Shown one piece after another: positions 63,154 through 64,000 of a stretch of 64,000 nucleotides of DNA. The position numbers and the translations under genes were made by a program. The notes beneath the pieces are model-generated. The model worked only from the letters and a program-made list of their open reading frames with translations. It was not told the DNA's origin and ran no database searches. This DNA is from CAXBNB01 sp040151475 (GTDB lineage: Bacteria > Bacteroidota > Bacteroidia > Cytophagales > Cyclobacteriaceae): positions 1 to 64,000 of the forward strand of contig NZ_JBDKWG010000130.1 in assembly GCF_040151475.1 (NCBI RefSeq), in the 5' to 3' direction. Within the stretch, counting starts at the first letter, position 1; every line of letters begins with the position of its first letter.

Positions 63154-64000
63154 CTAGTTCTTTTCTATTATTTTCTGAGTCAATACCCCTGTCGCCTTGT
63201 GTTTTATGATCACTTTGTCTCTGCCATCAGGCAATTTTTCTTCTTTGATCAGAAAGTGTTGCTCGTCATAGTCTATGAATTGTTGAAGCTTGTCAACATT
63301 GGTTTTTCCCCTCCATATTTCTAAGGCGACAGGTTCCCACTGACCTGATTTGATTGACCTGTAACACGCATCCATTATTTCGTTCACAATATATCCGTCA
63401 TAGAAATCTTCCATTGGCTTCCGACTCTGATCCATAGCATCAAACATATCGGTGAACATGTGAGTATATCCCAGTGCATTCACTTCATCTCCAACCGGAA
63501 ACAACCACCCCATCTGTTTTTCGGCCTTTTCTGCCACATAGTCTTTCTGACCCTTGTCACTGTACATTTCAAAACCGGTCCTCAAAAAATGATCAAGACG
63601 TATATTGCCTTCTGTTCCGGCAACCTCATCCCTCAGATCCATACCACCACGGTAGGTCCAGCTTACTTCAAACTGGCTGATTGCACCATTTTCATATTCA
63701 ATCAATCCAATGGCATTGTCTTCAGCCGCAATGGGTTTTACCATCGTTGCTGCCCAACACATCACCTTGACTGGTTTGATATCCTTGCCAATGAAGTTCC
63801 TGCCGATTTCAATACAATGACAGCCCATATCGATAATAGCACCGCCTCCAGACTGTTCTGCATCCCAGAACCAATCGCTGTGAGGACCGGGATGTGCTTC
63901 CCTTGACCGTGTCCAGAGGACTTCACCAATAGCTCCATTTTTTACCGACTCCAAAGATTTTAGTGTTTTGGGTGTGTAAGCCAGGTCTTCAAGATAACCA
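63154..64000 (-). CDS. Gfo/Idh/MocA-family dehydrogenase, C-terminal part (cut by window edge)
   Basis: The frame is open to the window edge (start lies beyond 64000), giving about 281 visible residues. They contain the C-terminal domain of a Gfo/Idh/MocA oxidoreductase: SDWFWDAEQSGGGAIIDMGC, HCIEIGRNF, and WTYRGGMDL. The N-terminal NAD-binding Rossmann domain and the EKP motif are outside the window. It is the furthest-upstream visible gene of the operon. Confidence 0.85.
   Translation of the reverse strand, partial: GYLEDLAYTPKTLKSLESVKNGAIGEVLWTRSREAHPGPHSDWFWDAEQSGGGAIIDMGCHCIEIGRNFIGKDIKPVKVMCWAATMVKPIAAEDNAIGLIEYENGAISQFEVSWTYRGGMDLRDEVAGTEGNIRLDHFLRTGFEMYSDKGQKDYVAEKAEKQMGWLFPVGDEVNALGYTHMFTDMFDAMDQSRKPMEDFYDGYIVNEIMDACYRSIKSGQWEPVALEIWRGKTNVDKLQQFIDYDEQHFLIKEEKLPDGRDKVIIKHKATGVLTQKIIEKN

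Overview
The window is about 64 kb of a Bacteroidota chromosome, most likely a marine, polysaccharide-degrading member of the Cytophagales (inference). The evidence is low GC, a PorV/PorU-type type IX secretion pair, a hybrid two-component system (HTCS) with a beta-propeller sensor and an AraC output domain, a NFACT/RqcH-type protein, many planctomycete-type DUF1549/DUF1553/DUF1501 proteins, and a Bacteroidota-type promoter (TTTG, 19 bp, TAnnTTTG) in front of the single tRNA gene. No rRNA operon, CRISPR array, prophage or integrase was found.

Layout. 1-89: start of an IS1182-like transposase cut by the window edge. 236-7661: a co-directional, mostly overlapping run of a large hybrid histidine kinase, a single-domain response regulator, a 91-aa unknown, a metallo-beta-lactamase-fold hydrolase and an RqcH-like protein. 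7712-11134: a secreted unknown, a secreted hydrolase, dapD and a glycosyltransferase. 11224-14559: acyl-CoA dehydrogenase, APH-fold kinase and 3-hydroxyacyl-CoA dehydrogenase, resembling a split form of the ACAD10/ACAD11 4-hydroxy-acid pathway. 14658-20817: porV and a very large PorU-type C25 sortase. 21126-31019: a membrane PAS kinase, a 56-aa small protein, a palindromic element with RNA-like folding, a Tat-exported Gfo/Idh/MocA oxidoreductase, a cytochrome c-sorbosone dehydrogenase lipoprotein, msrA, tRNA-Leu(GAG), a small HTH regulator with a palindromic operator candidate, and an M42 peptidase.

32261-54378 is the most distinctive block. A 1312-aa HTCS, divergent from a membrane LytTR regulator, is followed by three tandem copies of a gene pair (cytochrome c/DUF1549/LamG/DUF1553 lipoprotein plus DUF1501 Tat protein). 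After these come an SGNH esterase, a DUF2231/cytochrome c/leucine-rich-repeat fusion, a lipoprotein sulfatase and a broken DUF1080 gene. A direct repeat AATATATCCA, spaced exactly 21 bp, lies before the first pair, and one exact plus one degenerate copy at the same spacing lies before the HTCS gene. I read the block as one regulon for an extracellular, probably sulfated and esterified, glycan. It has no SusC/SusD and no recognisable glycoside hydrolase in the window.

54469-56110 looks like an inserted patch: a MazF-type toxin-antitoxin pair, a membrane coiled-coil protein and a 75-bp inverted-repeat element, next to the truncated DUF1080 gene. 56124-64000 (minus strand, running off the window) is a catabolic operon: Gfo/Idh/MocA dehydrogenase, SDR, ROK kinase, SIS isomerase, FAD oxidoreductase, MetE-C-like methyltransferase, UlaG-like metallo-hydrolase and phosphotriesterase-family lactonase/hydrolase. 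Its substrate cannot be told from sequence; a methylated or amino sugar acid is a reasonable guess. Two diverged copies of one dispersed intergenic repeat (26952-27016 and 57182-57260) and a second repeat (57262-57375) sit in intergenic gaps.
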